Assembly (NCBI GenBank): GCA_017450425.1
Contig: JAFSUV010000102.1
Span: forward strand, 1-15,258
Origin: Kiritimatiellia bacterium
GTDB lineage: Bacteria > Verrucomicrobiota > Kiritimatiellia > RFP12 > UBA3636
DNA: 15,258 nucleotides
Reading direction: 5' to 3'
Shown: positions 13,079-15,258 of the stretch, piece by piece
Layout of the letters: every line of letters begins with the position of its first letter
How positions within the stretch are numbered: the first letter of the stretch is position 1
Notes under the pieces: model-generated
What the model was told of the DNA's origin: nothing
Seen by the model: the letters and a program-made list of their open reading frames with translations, nothing else
Databases searched by the model: none
Translations under genes and position numbers: made by a program

Positions 13079-15258
13079 CTACTCCGTAAAGTCGAGAATC
13101 GCGGTGGCTCCGGGCATTTGCGGGAAGGCGGCGGAAAAGCCGTGCGGCCACGGCGCGAAATCGAATTGCTCCACGTAAACCGCACCCTCGTCGCCCACGA
13201 GCGCGAGGTAGAGGTTGGACCAGAGCGAGTCGGCGCCCAGGCTTCCGAATACGACGACGTCGAAGTCCCCTTCCGGTATTTCCGCGCCACCGGGGTTCGC
13301 GGCGACACCACCTCGGACAAATGCGACGCGGGCCGTACCGCCAACGACCTTTCCAACGATGCGCATCGCGATGCCGCCGGCATTTCCCTGAGCGTGCGCT
13401 ATCGGAGACTTGCGCACTGGAACCCACTTTAGGTCGCCTCCCCAAGGCTCTGGCGGCAAGTCCTCCGGGTTGACGCAGCGCCGGTAGTTGCCGCCGTCGG
13501 CGGGTTTCGAGGCGGCCATGACGAGCGGCGGCCTTTTTTCGCTTTCGTGGACGAGATCCGGCGTCTCGCGAAATGCGGTGAACACATCGGTCGGATGCCC
13601 GCCGGCGATTCGCCAAACGTGCATTTTGCGGTTGGCCTGAACGATTTCAAAGGCTGTTGCGCGGTCAGACGGGTCGTGCCCGTCAACGAACGCGCCGCCC
13701 AGAAACGCCACGGCGAAAAGCGCGGGAAACGCCACCGCGCGGCGGCGGCGACTCGTCTTGAAGCAGGCAAGAACTGAGATGCCCACAAGCGACAGGGCGA
13801 AAACCGCTCCGGCGGCGTGTACGGCCGGTGTCCCGCCGCGGTGCGACGCCCACGGTTCCCAAACCGCCTGAAAGAGCGCAAACGATCGCATCGCAGCCGG
13901 GACGCGCAGGAGCTGCGACCCGACAATATCGTGCGACAGAAAGACAAAATACAGGACCGGCATGACCGCCAGAAAGACCATCCACAGTTTCCCGGCCCTG
14001 TCCGCGCGGTCGAGCGCCAGCGTGAAAAACGGCAGCAGTATCGGCACGACCGGGAAGAGATAACGGCCAGGTAGGCATGTCCCGATTATCGCGGCAAAGG
14101 TGCAGCAGCAGAACAGCAGAACTGAAAGCGCGCCACCCCAGGCGAGAAACGCCCGCCGCGATGTCGCGCCGCCGCGAAACAGGCAGACGGTCGTCGCGGC
14201 GAACATCGGAATTATCGCCGGAAAGGCAGGTGCGAGGCCGCGCCTGTCGAAAAGCGTCCACCACATCGCCGATGGAGCGCCGAGCGCGATGTCGCCGTAG
14301 TTGTACGCGCCTTCGCTGCCGAAGAACTCGTTGTGGAAGCGCATGAGAAGGAGCCATGCGGTGCCGCAAAGTGCGGCATGGGCGGCGAGGCGGGGCACCT
14401 TGCGACGTGCGAGCGGTTCGTCCCGCACGAACAGCGCCTCGATGAAAAACGCGCCGGACAACGCAAGTGCCATCGGCGCGAACCTTATGTGCGCGTATGG
14501 CAGGTAGGCGCACGAAACGGCGGACACGGCAGTGGCGGCAAGCCTAAGCCTCGGATTCGTTTGCGCGAGCGCCCCCCAGACAGCACCGGCGCAAAGCGCA
14601 AAGCCGAGCATTTCGGGGAGAAAGCCAAGCGCGTCATAGACCCAGATGTACGAAAGCGCCAGCAGGAGCGCTGCGAGATCGGCCGTCGGCCGCCGCGCGC
14701 CGATTGCGATGCATGAGGCGCGGCATCCGACGAGCGCGAACGCCGCGATGAGAGCCTTCAGGAGCGTTTCGCCGAACGATGCGCCGAAGAGTTTTATGAA
14801 CGCCGCGGCGAGGAGTGGAAAGCCGAATGAGTGGCCGCTGTGGATTCGACCGGCGGCGTTCACGTGCATGTGGGATCGCCTGATGTAATGCGCTCGATTC
14901 GCGACGCCTTCCGCATCCATCTTTTCGCGCATTCGATCCGTGAGGTCGAGATTCCCCCTCTCCAGAAGGTTTTCCGTTTGAATGCGGTAATGCCGTACGT
15001 CGCCGCTGCCGCGGAAGCGGGCGTCGCGGGCGTGGCCGTACCACACGCCGAACACAAGCGCGATCGCGAGAGCGAAAAAAGCCAGATGCATGGCGCGGCG
15101 GCGCACCGGGCCGTCCGGCGCGGCGGCGCAGCGCGCGAGCGCCGTGTCGAGCAGCCGGACACACACGAACGCAGCGACCGCGGCGCTGCCAAGCGGAAGC
15201 ACCAGCGCCGATGCGACGCGCCCGATTTCCGGTGCCAGGTTGCCGCCGGCCGCGACAA
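13079..15258 (-). CDS. GT-C-like multi-membrane glycosyltransferase (5' end outside window)
   Basis: The frame is open from the right edge to a TAG at 13079-13081, giving 725 visible residues. A GTG at 15202 could start a 707-residue form, but the upstream codons stay open and read like a membrane segment (RVASALVLPLGSAAVAAF), so the true start is probably beyond the window. A large outer loop holds SGDVRHY and LLERGNLDLTD, then GRIHSGHSFGFPLL. This pattern is seen in membrane sugar transferases of the GT39/GT83-like class, with Asp at the usual acidic position. About ten further hydrophobic segments follow, down to the FPALFAVAFLGGAFV stretch near 13700. The remaining 200 or so residues look soluble and beta-rich. 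It is first in the visible operon. The membrane nature is certain; the transferase function is inferred from the motif and neighbours. Confidence 0.65.
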   Translation of the reverse strand, partial: VAAGGNLAPEIGRVASALVLPLGSAAVAAFVCVRLLDTALARCAAAPDGPVRRRAMHLAFFALAIALVFGVWYGHARDARFRGSGDVRHYRIQTENLLERGNLDLTDRMREKMDAEGVANRAHYIRRSHMHVNAAGRIHSGHSFGFPLLAAAFIKLFGASFGETLLKALIAAFALVGCRASCIAIGARRPTADLAALLLALSYIWVYDALGFLPEMLGFALCAGAVWGALAQTNPRLRLAATAVSAVSCAYLPYAHIRFAPMALALSGAFFIEALFVRDEPLARRKVPRLAAHAALCGTAWLLLMRFHNEFFGSEGAYNYGDIALGAPSAMWWTLFDRRGLAPAFPAIIPMFAATTVCLFRGGATSRRAFLAWGGALSVLLFCCCTFAAIIGTCLPGRYLFPVVPILLPFFTLALDRADRAGKLWMVFLAVMPVLYFVFLSHDIVGSQLLRVPAAMRSFALFQAVWEPWASHRGGTPAVHAAGAVFALSLVGISVLACFKTSRRRRAVAFPALFAVAFLGGAFVDGHDPSDRATAFEIVQANRKMHVWRIAGGHPTDVFTAFRETPDLVHESEKRPPLVMAASKPADGGNYRRCVNPEDLPPEPWGGDLKWVPVRKSPIAHAQGNAGGIAMRIVGKVVGGTARVAFVRGGVAANPGGAEIPEGDFDVVVFGSLGADSLWSNLYLALVGDEGAVYVEQFDFAPWPHGFSAAFPQMPGATAILDFTE

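Noticed and set aside
1..15258. CRISPR array, tRNA, rRNA or transposase.
   Set aside because: No regularly spaced direct repeats, no cloverleaf-like tRNA segments, no rRNA-like sequence and no transposase motifs were seen on either strand.

Overview
This is a GC-rich window of densely packed bacterial genes. The gene content suggests the PVC superphylum (Verrucomicrobiota, Lentisphaerota or Kiritimatiellota). It has a regulator that fuses a LacI-type sugar sensor to an AraC-type DNA-binding domain, a secreted protein made of LamG-like domains, clan GH-A-type glycoside hydrolases, Shine-Dalgarno signals that are often weak, and several families of short palindromic repeats. The phylum is an inference. 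No rRNA, tRNA, transposase or CRISPR array was seen, and no gene-free stretch exceeds 300 bases.

Left half (1-8414), a polysaccharide-use region. A glycoside hydrolase gene cut by the window's left edge (2-1669, +) converges on a XylR-like regulator (1712-2923, -). The regulator is transcribed away from a two-gene unit: a secreted protein with three LamG-like domains (3103-5607, +) and, 17 bases later, a secreted GH5-like glycoside hydrolase (5625-8414, +). The divergent intergenic region holds a promoter-like sequence and five AAGTC-type half-sites, a plausible operator. The likely scheme is sugar sensing by the regulator, induction of the lamG-hydrolase unit, binding of glycan by the LamG domains, and hydrolysis by the two enzymes.

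Right half (8459-15258), a glycosyltransferase operon on the minus strand. In order of transcription it holds a multi-membrane GT-C-like protein cut by the right edge, a soluble GT2 enzyme, a second GT2 enzyme with two C-terminal membrane helices (polyprenyl-phosphate hexose synthase type), and an ArnT/PMT-like GT-C protein. The last three genes are joined by two ATGA stop/start overlaps. The likely role is assembly and extracytoplasmic transfer of a surface glycan or lipid modification.

The most unusual feature is that both glycoside hydrolase genes are studded with short palindromic elements that are translated in frame. They include a 146-base nested inverted repeat, an AT-rich inverted repeat inside a catalytic domain, a 9-base-pair-stem hairpin that encodes the end of a signal peptide, and three copies of one hairpin family read in the same codon phase. 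One of those three copies differs from the others by compensatory stem changes. The LamG gene, the regulator and the glycosyltransferase genes show no comparable set. This resembles the idea of palindromic elements that create protein segments, as described for Rickettsia, but here in secreted carbohydrate enzymes of a different group.
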